From NCBI GenBank assembly GCA_040218145.1, contig JAVJQK010000122.1, forward strand, positions 266,334 through 330,333: a stretch of DNA of 64,000 bases, in the 5' to 3' direction. Position numbers and translations under genes: made by a program. The stretch is from Sandaracinaceae bacterium (GTDB lineage Bacteria > Myxococcota_A > Polyangia > Polyangiales > Sandaracinaceae). Below are positions 55,201 through 63,954 of this stretch, in pieces; positions within the stretch are counted from its first letter, which is position 1, and the number at the start of each line of letters is the position of its first letter. The notes under the pieces were generated by a model. It had not been told where the DNA came from, made no database searches, and worked only from the letters and a program-made list of their open reading frames with translations.

Positions 55201-55259
55201 GCCCCTTTGCGCCTTTGCGCGAGCTCCGGGAAGGGACTCGCGCGAAAGCGCAAAGGGGC
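55201..55259 (+). terminator. Long hairpin after the rhomboid gene
   Basis: Two 23-bp arms (55201-55223 and 55237-55259) with two mismatches enclose a 13-base loop. No T-run follows on the plus strand, so it may be a bidirectional barrier, an mRNA-protecting stem or a Rho-aided terminator between two convergent genes. Confidence 0.6.
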
Positions 55260-55277
55260 AGAGAAGGAGCTCTGACG

Positions 55278-55310
55278 AGAAAAGGGCGGAGCACCTCGGC
55301 GCTCCGCCCT
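55278..55310 (-). terminator. Rho-independent terminator of the PilZ-PEGA gene
   Basis: On the minus strand a perfect 10-bp stem agggcggagc/gctccgccct with an eight-base loop is followed by TTTTCT. It lies 26 bp beyond the PilZ gene's stop, so it should terminate that transcript. Confidence 0.75.
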
Positions 55311-55336
55311 CGACTCTCATCCGCTCGACCCGTCGT

Positions 55337-57310
55337 TCAGAACGGGTTGTCCGGCGGGGCCTCTTCTTGGGCGCCACCGCCCGCTGCGCCGCCGCCCGAG
55401 CCGCCGCCCGCTGCGCCGCCGCCCGAGCCGCCGCCCGCTGCGCCGCCACCCGAGCCGCCGCCAGAGCCGCCGCCCGCTGCGCCACCGCCCGCTGCGCCAC
55501 CGCCCGAGCCGCCGCCCGCCGCGCCGCCGCCTGCGGCCGCGCCACCCTCGGACGCGCCGCCGCGGGAAGCGCCACCACCACCGCGGGTGGGACGCTGCCG
55601 CTCGGTGAGCGTGAGCGTCACCGACGCGACCATGCGGCCGTCCTGCGCGGAGAACGCGCCAGGCTCGACGGTCGCCGTCGCGTTGTCGTGCCCGCGCAGG
55701 GACGCGGTCAGCTCGACGGCCTCCTCGGGCGCGTCGCTCAGGGCGATCTCGCCCGCCCCGGTGACCGAGCCGCTGCCGCCGCCGCTCGCGCGGACGCGAG
55801 CCCCGTCGGGCTCCGTGGTGACGTTGATGACGTAGGGCATCGCCGCGAGCTCGAGGCGAAGGTCCTCGGTGCCCTCCTCGGTCGCCGTGACCTCCTGCGT
55901 GGCCTCGGTGTAGCCGGCCATGCGCGCGGCGACGGTCACCGCTTCGCCGACGGGGAGAATGACGTCCGTCGGCGCGGCGCCGATCTCTTCGTCACCCACG
56001 AACACGGTCGCGCCCTCGGGCTCGGTCGTGACGTTGACGGTGACGGTCGGGCCCTCGACCTCCTCCTCGATCACCTCTTCTTCGATGACCTCCTCGGTCT
56101 CGCCCTCGGCGGCCAGGCCCTCTTCTTCGACCGGCGTCGGCTCGGGCTGGGTCACCGGATCCTCGCCCGGCTTCATCTGCATGTAGACGATGACACCGAG
56201 CGCGGCCGCGGCGACGAGCGCGAAGAGGATCATGCCCATGCGGGACTTGGGCTCCTCCTCGGCTTCGGCCGCGGCGACCTTGGGACGCGCCTCCGCGACC
56301 GCCGGCTTGGGCTTGGCGGCAGCCTTCGGCTTCTCCGCCGGCTTCTTCTCGGGCGCCTTCTTCTCCGCGGCCTCCTTCTCGGCTGCCTTCTTCTCGGCAG
56401 CCAGAGCGGCCTCGGCGTCCTTCTTCTCCGCCTCCTCCTTGTCGGCCGCCTTCTCTGCGACCTCCTTGTCGATGGAGGCGGCCGCCGCCTTCGCGTCCTT
56501 CTCGGAGGGCTCGTCCTCCGGCTCCTTCGACTCGGCTGCGTCCTTCTCGATCTCGCCGCGGTCGATCGCCTGCGTCTCCGCAGACTCGCTGACCATGCGG
56601 GGGGCCTCGTCCTCCGCGGGCTCCGCCTTGGCGGACGCGCCGGTGGACGCCCCTTCTTCGTCGTCGGCGGCCGGGATCCCCATGCCGACGAGCGTCTTCT
56701 TGATGCGCGGCTTCCGCTTCTTCTTCGCGTCGGCGCGCTTCTTCTCGATCTCCTCGGTGCGCTTGCGCGCCTCCTCGGCGTTCGCCTCGGCTTCCTTCTT
56801 CGCGCTGTCGGCGTCGCCCTCCGCGAGCGCGCTCGCGAGGAACTCGCTCGCGTGACGCACCTGCGTCCGGTCCTCCGGCGCGGGCAGCTCCGACTCGGGC
56901 GTCGTGCTGGGGAAGAAGCCACCCGCGGTCGGATCGGGCTTGCTGCCTTCCTGTCCCTCCTCGAAGCGGCCCGGCTTGTCCCCGCGCTTCTGGACCATCT
57001 GCTCGACGAGGGCCCGGCTCTCCGGATCCATCTTGATGAACTTGATGCCCATCCCCGGCGGATCGTCGCCATCTCCCGACTCCCGCTTCCAGACGACGCG
57101 CCCGACCCCGTGGATCAGACGCGACTCGTCCTTCAGCTGGAATTCGAACTTCAGGAGCGTCCCCACGGACATCGGCGTCTTCGACTTGATGAAGATGCCG
57201 CCGCGGCTGATGTCCACGCTGTACTGCTCGATGAACTCATCGAGCGTAGCGCTCTTGAAGCGAACCTTGAGGGAGATGGGAGCGCGCTTGTCCTTGCGCG
57301 TATCGGCCAT
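55337..57310 (-). CDS. PilZ-PEGA membrane protein with Gly-rich tail
   Basis: A 657-residue protein with an unusual layout. The N-terminal PilZ domain (about 5-105) has KDKRAPISLKVRF and YSVDISRGGIFIKSKTP, the myxobacterial-type PilZ that may bind c-di-GMP. A 250-residue Glu/Lys/Ala-rich, probably coiled linker leads to one membrane segment (about 354-372, MILFALVAAAALGVIVYMQM). Then two PEGA-like domains follow (PTVTVNVTTEPEGATVFVGD and VINVTTEPDGARVRASGG). A tail of GGGS/GGGA repeats (about 590-650) ends in APPDNPF. PEGA domains bind cell-surface structures in the periplasm. It is likely a link between c-di-GMP and the envelope. Confidence 0.9.
   Translation of the reverse strand: MADTRKDKRAPISLKVRFKSATLDEFIEQYSVDISRGGIFIKSKTPMSVGTLLKFEFQLKDESRLIHGVGRVVWKRESGDGDDPPGMGIKFIKMDPESRALVEQMVQKRGDKPGRFEEGQEGSKPDPTAGGFFPSTTPESELPAPEDRTQVRHASEFLASALAEGDADSAKKEAEANAEEARKRTEEIEKKRADAKKKRKPRIKKTLVGMGIPAADDEEGASTGASAKAEPAEDEAPRMVSESAETQAIDRGEIEKDAAESKEPEDEPSEKDAKAAAASIDKEVAEKAADKEEAEKKDAEAALAAEKKAAEKEAAEKKAPEKKPAEKPKAAAKPKPAVAEARPKVAAAEAEEEPKSRMGMILFALVAAAALGVIVYMQMKPGEDPVTQPEPTPVEEEGLAAEGETEEVIEEEVIEEEVEGPTVTVNVTTEPEGATVFVGDEEIGAAPTDVILPVGEAVTVAARMAGYTEATQEVTATEEGTEDLRLELAAMPYVINVTTEPDGARVRASGGGSGSVTGAGEIALSDAPEEAVELTASLRGHDNATATVEPGAFSAQDGRMVASVTLTLTERQRPTRGGGGASRGGASEGGAAAGGGAAGGGSGGGAAGGGAAGGGSGGGSGGGAAGGGSGGGAAGGGSGGGAAGGGAQEEAPPDNPF
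55370..55560 (-). repeat. Gly/Ser/Ala-rich coding repeat in the PilZ-PEGA tail
   Basis: About 190 bp of near-identical GC-rich units encode AGGG and SGGG repeats at the C-terminus. Repeat number is likely to vary between strains. Confidence 0.85.
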
Positions 57311-57389
57311 GTTCGCACGCCTCCGAAGGGGAGAAAGGGGGGCCATCGTACCCTTGCGACCCACGCAAAAACAACAACTTGGGCAAGCT

Positions 57390-58160
57390 TCAGCGGAACT
57401 GCAGCCAGGCGGCGCCCCCTCGCACCGAAACGGCGCCGATCGGTGGGGGCGCCGAGGCCGCCTTCCCCACCCGCAGGCCGTGGATCATCTCCGCTCCCCA
57501 GCTGGTGATGACGGCGAGCGCGGCGCCTCGCACCGCCTGGGCGAAGCCCGCCGCGTCCGACGCCGCGACCGGGAAGGTCGGGCCCGTCACCGCGCCCCCG
57601 AGCCACGCGTCGAGGCCCAGCGCGAGGGCGTCCGCGTCGTCGACGGCGTGCACCTCGAGCCCGTCTTCGGTCCGCTCAGCGTGGGCCCACGGGATCACCT
57701 CGAGGGGCGGCCTCAGCGCCGCGAGGGTCGAGGCGTAGCGATCCGCCAGCTCCGGCGCGACGTCCAGGAGCGGGGCGAGGGCGAAGCCGCGCGCCTCGAG
57801 GCCGGGGTGGGGCACCGTCAGACCCACCTCGTCGACCGGCCCCTCGCTCCAGTGCAGGAGGTCCAGGTCCAGCGTCCGCGGTCCCCAGCGCTCGCGCCGC
57901 TCCCGCCCCAGGCGCTGCTCCACGCGCTGCATCACCGTCAACAAGGCGCGCGGCGCGAGCGCCACCTCGAGGCGCAGCGCCGCGTTCAGGTGATCGGGCT
58001 GGGGCGCGCCCCCCTCGGGCAGCAGGGCGGGGCTCTTGTAGAGGCGCGACTGCTCGACCACCTCGATGCCGGGGTGCGTGTCGAGCACGCGGATGGCCGC
58101 CCTCAGCAGCGCCTCGCGGGAGCCGAGGTTCGACCCGAGGCCGATGATCGCGCTCGGCAT
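57390..58160 (-). CDS. folK: HPPK (folK) with an unassigned C-terminal extension
   Basis: A 256-residue protein. The first 160 residues are 2-amino-4-hydroxy-6-hydroxymethyldihydropteridine pyrophosphokinase (folate synthesis). Seen: IIGLGSNLGSREALLRAAI, the Mg/ATP-binding RWGPRTLDLDLLHW and the pterin-binding VPHPGLEARGFALAPLLD. The usual enzyme ends there. About 90 further residues follow (WAHAERTEDGLEVHAVDDAD, ALGLDAWLGG and GAEMIHGLRVGK) without a family I recognise. The ATG at 58160 opens the conserved start. It is divergent from xseA; no other folate gene is adjacent. Confidence 0.88.
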   Translation of the reverse strand: MPSAIIGLGSNLGSREALLRAAIRVLDTHPGIEVVEQSRLYKSPALLPEGGAPQPDHLNAALRLEVALAPRALLTVMQRVEQRLGRERRERWGPRTLDLDLLHWSEGPVDEVGLTVPHPGLEARGFALAPLLDVAPELADRYASTLAALRPPLEVIPWAHAERTEDGLEVHAVDDADALALGLDAWLGGAVTGPTFPVAASDAAGFAQAVRGAALAVITSWGAEMIHGLRVGKAASAPPPIGAVSVRGGAAWLQFR

Positions 58161-58218
58161 GGCGGACTCTGTCGCGACGCGCGCCCCACGTCCAACCGCG
58201 ACTGCTATCTTCGCGCGC

Positions 58219-59646
58219 GTGGCGAAGGAGAACCCACGCGTCCTGACCGTGCGACAGCTGAACGGCTTCGCGCGCAAGAAGCTCGAGGCGTGGGGCACGG
58301 TCTGGGTGGAGGGCGAGCTGAGCGACGTGAACCGCGGCGCGACCGGTCACTTTCACTTCACGCTCTGCGACCCGCGCGCCGAGGCGCGCATCCGCTGCAT
58401 CATGTTCCGGAACGAGGTGTCCCAGAGTCGGGCGCGGCTGCAGAACGGGGAGCTGGTCCGCCTGCGCGCGACCTTCTCGCTCTACGAGCCGCGGGGCGCC
58501 TTCCAGCTGGTCGCCTCGCTCGCGCTGCCGGTGGGCGAGGGGGACCGGCGCGAGCGCGTCGAGCGCCTGAAGAAGAAGCTGCACGCCGAGGGGCTGCTGG
58601 CGCCCGAGCGGAAGCGGCCGCTGCCGAAGTATCCGCGCGCCATCGGGGTCGTCACGAGCCGTCAGGGCGCCGCGCTCCACGATGTGATCCGCGTGGCCCG
58701 GGGACGCGCGCCGGTCCGGATCGTGGTGGCCCACTGTCAGGTGCAGGGCGCGGACGCCCCGCGCTCCATCGTGCGGGCGCTGCGGGCCATCGGGCGCGTG
58801 CCGGGGCTCGAGGTCGTGATCCTGACGCGTGGCGGAGGCGCGAGCGCGGATCTGACCGCCTTCGACGACGAGACGGTGGCCCGCGCGGTCGCGGACTGCC
58901 CGCTGCCGGTGGTGAGCGGCGTCGGGCACGAGGTGGACGCCTCGGTGGTGGATCTCGTCGCCGACGTGCGCGCGGCCACGCCGTCGAACGCCGCGGAGAT
59001 GGTCGTCCCCGACCGCCAGGCTCTCTCGCGGGAGCTCGCGTCGCGAACGCGCCAGCTCGAGCAGGCCTTCGACGCCGCGATGCATCGCCGCCGGCTGGCG
59101 TTCGAGCGGCTGGGAGGCCGGATCGCCGATCCGTCGCGCGCGCTCGAGCGCGTCGCGCACCGCCTGCACGCCGCGCGGGCTTCCCTCGAGCGATCGGTCG
59201 AGGCGCGCATCGCCCGCGGGCGGCACCTCCACGGCCAGCTCCAGCATCGCCTGCACCGTCAGGATCCACGCGCCGCGCTCGGTCGGGATCGCGCCCGCTT
59301 CGAGGGCCTCGTCACGCGGCTCCGTCGCGCGCTGCCGCCGTCGCTCGAGGCGCGGCGGCGCCGGATCGGGGAGCTGGACGCCAGGGCGCGACGAACGCTC
59401 GGGCCCACCCTCGCCGACCACCGCGCGAGCCTCGGCGCGATCGCGGGGCGGCTGTCGGCCCTGTCCCCGCTCGAGGTGCTCCAGCGCGGGTACGCGATCG
59501 CCCTCCACGGGCCGAGCGGCAGGGCGCTCCTCGACGCCGCCGACGTGAGCCCCGGAGATCTGCTCACGGTGCGGCTCGCGTCTGGCTCGCTCGAGGCGAC
59601 GGTGTCGGCCGCGCATCCCCGGCCGACCGAGGAGGACGGCTCGTGA
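58219..59646 (+). CDS. xseA: Exodeoxyribonuclease VII large subunit
   Basis: A 475-residue protein. The N-terminal OB-fold (about 8-105) includes VWVEGELSDVNRGATGHFHF. The catalytic core holds PRAIGVVTSRQGAALHDVI, TRGGGASADLTAFDDE and SGVGHEVDASVVDLVADVRA, then TPSNAAEMVV, all XseA signatures. A long coiled-coil C-terminus follows. The enzyme trims single-stranded DNA with the small subunit XseB, which is not in the window. The GTG at 58219 is the likely start. Its stop overlaps the aroE start by 4 bp (GTGA). Confidence 0.96.
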   Translation: MAKENPRVLTVRQLNGFARKKLEAWGTVWVEGELSDVNRGATGHFHFTLCDPRAEARIRCIMFRNEVSQSRARLQNGELVRLRATFSLYEPRGAFQLVASLALPVGEGDRRERVERLKKKLHAEGLLAPERKRPLPKYPRAIGVVTSRQGAALHDVIRVARGRAPVRIVVAHCQVQGADAPRSIVRALRAIGRVPGLEVVILTRGGGASADLTAFDDETVARAVADCPLPVVSGVGHEVDASVVDLVADVRAATPSNAAEMVVPDRQALSRELASRTRQLEQAFDAAMHRRRLAFERLGGRIADPSRALERVAHRLHAARASLERSVEARIARGRHLHGQLQHRLHRQDPRAALGRDRARFEGLVTRLRRALPPSLEARRRRIGELDARARRTLGPTLADHRASLGAIAGRLSALSPLEVLQRGYAIALHGPSGRALLDAADVSPGDLLTVRLASGSLEATVSAAHPRPTEEDGS

Positions 59647-60485
59647 CGACCGCGGGGACCCGGCTGCTCGCCCTGCTCGGCCACCCGGTCGCGCACTCGC
59701 GCTCGCCCGCCATTCACACCGCGGCCCTGGAGGCGATGGGCGTCGACGCGCGCTACCTCGCCTTCGCGGTCACTCCGGACGCGCTCGGCCACGCCGTCGA
59801 CGGGCTGCGCGCGATGGGCGCGCTCGGCGCGAACGTGACCGTGCCCCACAAGCGGGCCGTGATGGCGCACCTCGACGCGATCGAGCCGGCGGCGCGGGCG
59901 ATCGGCGCGGTCAACACCCTCGTCCGCGAGGGCGAGCGGTGGGTGGGGGCGAACACCGACGCCCCGGGGCTGGTCCGCTCCCTGGAAGAGGCCGGCGTCA
60001 CGCTCGACGGCGCGCGGGTCTGGGTCGTGGGCGCGGGCGGCGCCGCGCGCGCCGCGGTCGCCGGGCTGGCCGAGGCGGGCGCGGGGTCGATCCGCGTGCA
60101 GGCGCGCCGCGCGGCGCAGGCGGCCGAGCTGGTCGAAGACCTCGCGCCCCTCGCGGGCGAGCGCCTCAGCCACGGGCCGCTCACGGGCGCGCCCCCCGCG
60201 GATCTCCTCGTCCAGGCCACCAGCGCCACGCTCGAGAGCGCGGCCGACCCGGAGGGGTTCGCCGCCGCGCTGCCGCTGCAAGCGCTGGCGCCGGGCGCGA
60301 CGGTCGTGGACCTGGTCTACGCGCCGCTGGAGACGGCGGCGCTGCGCCGCGCGCGCCAGCTCGGCCTCCGCACCGTCGACGGACTGGGCATGCTCGTGTG
60401 GCAGGCCGCGCTGGCGCTCGCGCGGTGGACCGGGGCCGAGCCGCCCATCGACGTCATGCGTGCGGCGGCGCTCGGCGACCGCTAA
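59643..60485 (+). CDS. aroE: Shikimate dehydrogenase
   Basis: A 280-residue protein with the normal AroE length. It reduces 3-dehydroshikimate with NADPH in aromatic amino acid synthesis. Seen: LLGHPVAHSRSPAIHTAAL, GANVTVPHKRAVM with the catalytic Lys, GANTDAPGLVRSLE with the catalytic Asp, VVGAGGAARAAVAGL as the NADP-binding motif, and DGLGMLVWQAALAL near the end. The GTG start overlaps xseA by 4 bp, and the SDR gene follows 9 bp after its stop, so the three form one transcript. Confidence 0.96.
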   Translation: MTTAGTRLLALLGHPVAHSRSPAIHTAALEAMGVDARYLAFAVTPDALGHAVDGLRAMGALGANVTVPHKRAVMAHLDAIEPAARAIGAVNTLVREGERWVGANTDAPGLVRSLEEAGVTLDGARVWVVGAGGAARAAVAGLAEAGAGSIRVQARRAAQAAELVEDLAPLAGERLSHGPLTGAPPADLLVQATSATLESAADPEGFAAALPLQALAPGATVVDLVYAPLETAALRRARQLGLRTVDGLGMLVWQAALALARWTGAEPPIDVMRAAALGDR

Positions 60486-60494
60486 GCCTCCCCC

Positions 60495-61949
60495 GTGAAC
60501 GGAGACGATACCGCCGGACGGCTCGAGGCGTGCCGGGAGACGCTGGAGGCGATCGCCGCCGACCGCACGCTGCTGGACGCGCTCCCGGAGACCTCGCGCC
60601 GCGCGCTCCTGGAGGCCGCGGGCCGGGTCACGCACCCGATCAAGGCGGAGCTCCGCGCGGCGGCCAAGAAGCGGCACCGGGCGAAGAAGCGCGAGAAGCG
60701 CGCGCGCGACGAGGCGATCCTCTCGAGCACCGGGATCCGCAAGGGTCGCACCGCGACGATGTACGAGACGCCGCCCGCGCTGCCTCCGACGCTGCCCGAG
60801 TCGGTCGAAGCGCCGCAGCTCGGCGAGGAACGCAAGTGCTACATCTGCAAGACGCGCTTCCGCGAGACCCATCGCTTCTACGACTCGATGTGCGTGCCTT
60901 GCGGGGAGCTGAACTACGAGCGTCGCTTCCAGAGCGCAGACCTCTCGGGTCGGGTGGCGATCGTGACCGGCGCGCGCGTCAAGATCGGCTACCAGGCGGC
61001 CATCAAGCTGCTCCGGGCGGGCGCCGAGGTGATCGTGACCACGCGCTTCGCGCACGACGCCGCCGCTCGCTACGCGCGCGAGGAGGACTTCGAGGACTGG
61101 CGGGGTCGGCTGTCGATCTACGGGCTGGATCTGCGGCACACGCCGAGCGTGGAGCGCTTCTGCGCCCACGTGCGCGAGACGCGCGACCGGCTCGACTTCC
61201 TGCTCAACAACGCGTGCCAGACCGTGCGTCGGCCCGCGGGCTTCTACCGTCACCTGCTCGAGGGCGAGCAGACCGCGCAGCTCCCCGCCGAGGCGCGCTC
61301 CCTGCTCGAAGGCCACGAGGCGCTCGTGCGAGAAGAGGCGACCCTCCCCGACGCCGCCGCGCTGGCGCAGGTGGCGCTCTTGCCCGAGGACGTCGGGCGA
61401 GATCTGCGCCTCTTCCCGGCGGGGCAGCTGGACCTCGACGGACAGCAAGTCGACTTGCGAGGCCGCAACAGCTGGCGGCTCGCGCTCGACGAGGTCTCCA
61501 CGGTCGAGCTGCTCGAGGTGCAGCTGGTCAACGCGATCGCGCCGTACGTGCTCAACGGTCGGCTGCGGGCGCTCATGCAGCAGACGCCGGAGCGCGACAA
61601 GCACATCGTCAACGTCAGCGCGATGGAGGGGCAGTTCTACCGCCGCTTCAAGACCGACCGGCACCCGCACACCAACATGGCCAAGGCGGCGCTCAACATG
61701 ATGACGCGCACGTCGGCCGCGGACTACCTCGCTGACGGCATCCACATGAACAGCGTCGACACCGGCTGGATCACCGACGAGGATCCGGCGGCGATCGCGG
61801 CCGCGAAGACCGAGGTGCACGGCTTCCACCCGCCCCTCGACATCGTCGACGGCGCGGCGCGCATCGTCGACCCGATCTTCCAGGGCTTCCTCACGGGCGA
61901 GCACGCCTACGGGCTGTTCCTGAAGGACTACCAGCCCGTCCCCTGGTAG
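60495..61949 (+). CDS. Short-chain dehydrogenase-like protein with N-terminal zinc ribbon
   Basis: A 484-residue protein. A basic helical N-terminus (about 1-100) and a four-Cys zinc-ribbon-like motif (KCYICKTRF and MCVPCGELNY; Cys 115, 118, 133, 136) precede an SDR Rossmann domain (VAIVTGARVKIGYQAA and FLLNNACQTVRR). The Gly motif is TGxxxKIG. The SDR catalytic Ser is in VNVSAMEGQFY, but the expected YxxxK reads TNMAK, so the Tyr is replaced by Thr. It may have altered or lost oxidoreductase activity. It is the last gene of the xseA-aroE run. GTG start. Confidence 0.82.
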   Translation: MNGDDTAGRLEACRETLEAIAADRTLLDALPETSRRALLEAAGRVTHPIKAELRAAAKKRHRAKKREKRARDEAILSSTGIRKGRTATMYETPPALPPTLPESVEAPQLGEERKCYICKTRFRETHRFYDSMCVPCGELNYERRFQSADLSGRVAIVTGARVKIGYQAAIKLLRAGAEVIVTTRFAHDAAARYAREEDFEDWRGRLSIYGLDLRHTPSVERFCAHVRETRDRLDFLLNNACQTVRRPAGFYRHLLEGEQTAQLPAEARSLLEGHEALVREEATLPDAAALAQVALLPEDVGRDLRLFPAGQLDLDGQQVDLRGRNSWRLALDEVSTVELLEVQLVNAIAPYVLNGRLRALMQQTPERDKHIVNVSAMEGQFYRRFKTDRHPHTNMAKAALNMMTRTSAADYLADGIHMNSVDTGWITDEDPAAIAAAKTEVHGFHPPLDIVDGAARIVDPIFQGFLTGEHAYGLFLKDYQPVPW

Positions 61950-61958
61950 GAGATCGAC

Positions 61959-62465
61959 TCAGGCCATGACCTGGGTCGGCGGCGGCTCTTCCACCGCGGG
62001 CTCGTCCAGGCCGAGCTCCTCGAGCGGGTCGCCGCTCCAGAGCTTCCCCTTCAGCATCAGCGACCACATCTTGAAGTCTCCCGCGAGCGACCACAGCGGA
62101 TACTGGAAGGTCGCGGGGCGGTTGTGCTCGATGCGGAAGTGGCCGATCCAGGCGCAGCCGTAGGCGAACACCACGCCCGCGGGGAAGGTCATCGGCGAGC
62201 CCGCGATGCCGCACGCGAGCATGCCCGCGATGTGCTTGAAGGACGGCCCGCCCCCCTCGCCTCGCTTCAGCGCGTCACGCCCGATCGCGGCGAAGCCGGC
62301 CATGGCGAGCGGAAAGCGCACCGGGTGGAGGGCCGCGCTCGCCGCGCAGCTGGCGAGGAAGCCCGTCGTGCCCACGAAGTGCAGCCGGCGCGAGGCCGGG
62401 TGCCGATGCTCGGACAGGTAGTAGGGCCAGAACTCCTCGAAGGACTCGATGCGCCGTTCGCTCAT
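61959..62465 (-). CDS. DUF962 (Mpo1-like) membrane protein
   Basis: A 168-residue protein with about four membrane segments and the DUF962 pattern: SFEEFWPYYLSEHRHPASRR at the start, HFVGT, then FGYG-like FAYGCAWIGHFRIEHNRPAT. The yeast relative Mpo1 is a dioxygenase of the 2-hydroxy fatty acid alpha-oxidation pathway, and its conserved His residues are matched by EHRHPASRRLHF, WIGHF and IEHN here. I infer a lipid-modifying oxygenase or related membrane enzyme. It is convergent with the SDR gene. The ATG at 62465 opens the conserved region. Confidence 0.88.
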   Translation of the reverse strand: MSERRIESFEEFWPYYLSEHRHPASRRLHFVGTTGFLASCAASAALHPVRFPLAMAGFAAIGRDALKRGEGGGPSFKHIAGMLACGIAGSPMTFPAGVVFAYGCAWIGHFRIEHNRPATFQYPLWSLAGDFKMWSLMLKGKLWSGDPLEELGLDEPAVEEPPPTQVMA

Positions 62466-62653
62466 GCGCGAACTGTAGCGCAAGGCGAGGGACGTCTCAG
62501 AGACTGTCGGTAAATCGGACCGAGTCCCGCAGTCGAGGCGGGTCCAGGCGCGAGGCGGCGTGAGGCGGCGTGCGGATAGCACGGCGACGAGCGGCAACGA
62601 CGCGCATGGGCCCGGATCGGCCGCGGGGCGACGGGAGATTCATCGACAGTCTC

Positions 62654-63787
62654 TCAGCCGCCGAAGTAGCTCCAGACCGCGTTTCGGAACTCCACGTTCA
62701 CCGCGAAGGCGAGCCCGAGGGAGACCGCGAGGCCGATGCCCGCGAACAGCACGTCGCGGCCCATGAGCTTCGCCGCCTGCTTCAGGGTCAGCTCGGAGCT
62801 CTTCCGGAGCGACATCGCGAGCTCCCGGCCCGCGAGGAGACCGATGAAGACCCAGGTCGTGCTCATGGGCACGTTCGACCAGATCTTGAAGACGTAGAGG
62901 ATCACCGTGTAGACGAGGTCGATCACGGTGGCCGCCCGCACGTCGACCACGTTGGACTTCTCGTCGACGATCTCCTGGACCCGCTCGCCGCCCATCTTGA
63001 ACAGGAAGCCGAGCCCCACGAAGACGACCCCGCCGAACGCGAGGACCTGCACGACGTTCAGCGATCGCGGGAGATACACCGCGATGTTCGCCGCGTCCTG
63101 CTGGATCCAGACGCTCCACAAGAGGCCGCTGGTCAACCACTGGAAGGGTCGCCAGAAGGCCGCGGGCTTGCCCACGAAGTGGCGGTCCATCACCGCGCTG
63201 AGCGCCATCCAGATGGCGAAGGCCAGGACGAAGGCGACGCCGTATCCCGCGAGGCTCTTGGTGGCGACCGAGGCCACGCTGCCCGCCCCGGCCGCGAAGC
63301 TCGACAGGAGCAGGAAGGTCGTCGAGACCGGCATGCGGAGCCGGGTCAGGATCAGCAGGAACAGCGGCGCGGCGACCTGGAGGAACGAGAAGCTCGTCGG
63401 GGACGCCTCGAAGCCCTTGGCCGCGAGCCGCCCGTAGGTGACGTCTCCGTCGTACGCCCACCAGCTGTAGCCGATGGTGGCCAGCCAGATCCCGCCGATG
63501 AAGAGCCAGAGATGCCACCACTTCTGCTCGCGGTTGGACGCGATGAAGGTGCCGATCGTCTGGATGCTGTCGTTCGCGACGGCGGAGTAGCCGGCCACGG
63601 CGAAGCCCACCCACATCGCGATCCACGGGATGTCATAGGTGAGCGCGGCGGTGAGGAACCCGACCCCGAGCAGGGTCAGGAACACGCGCTCCTTGACGAC
63701 GATGTCGACGAAGAAGTCGTAGAGGTTCGCGAGTCCAAACCCGCTGGGCCCCTCCTGCGCTCCCGAAGGTCGATCTCCGTCGCTCAA
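62654..63787 (-). CDS. PiT-like inorganic ion transporter family protein
   Basis: A 377-residue membrane protein with about ten hydrophobic segments. Two repeats echo the PiT phosphate/sulfate permease signature: SAVANDSIQTIGTFIASN and SNVPMSTTWVFIGLLAGREL, with RMPVSTTFLLLSSFAAGAGS in the middle. The ND-x-xTIGT and PVSTT elements support an ion-binding permease fold of that family. A short hydrophilic start (about 1-20) precedes the first helix. The cargo, phosphate, sulfate or another anion, cannot be told. No PhoU-like partner gene is adjacent in the window. Confidence 0.8.
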   Translation of the reverse strand: MSDGDRPSGAQEGPSGFGLANLYDFFVDIVVKERVFLTLLGVGFLTAALTYDIPWIAMWVGFAVAGYSAVANDSIQTIGTFIASNREQKWWHLWLFIGGIWLATIGYSWWAYDGDVTYGRLAAKGFEASPTSFSFLQVAAPLFLLILTRLRMPVSTTFLLLSSFAAGAGSVASVATKSLAGYGVAFVLAFAIWMALSAVMDRHFVGKPAAFWRPFQWLTSGLLWSVWIQQDAANIAVYLPRSLNVVQVLAFGGVVFVGLGFLFKMGGERVQEIVDEKSNVVDVRAATVIDLVYTVILYVFKIWSNVPMSTTWVFIGLLAGRELAMSLRKSSELTLKQAAKLMGRDVLFAGIGLAVSLGLAFAVNVEFRNAVWSYFGG

Positions 63788-63934
63788 GACGCCGCGATCA
63801 TGTTCCCGGAATCGTTGGATTCAACGGTCGGGCCTCGCCCGTCACCAAACCGACACCGTCTAGCAGCGCGCGGCGAAAATGACTGCGCGCGCCTCGCCGG
63901 CGGGACGCCGCGCCCAGCGCGCCAGTCGCTCCTC

Positions 63935-63954
63935 CGAAATGCTGAAGCATTTCG
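63935..63954. other. Perfect 8-bp palindrome near the window end
   Basis: CGAAATGC, loop TGAA, GCATTTCG. It lies in the 213-bp stretch upstream of the PiT-like gene, which holds the promoter of that gene and otherwise nothing I can assign. It could be a hairpin or an operator. Weak open frames cross it on both strands and reach the window edge. Confidence 0.4.
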
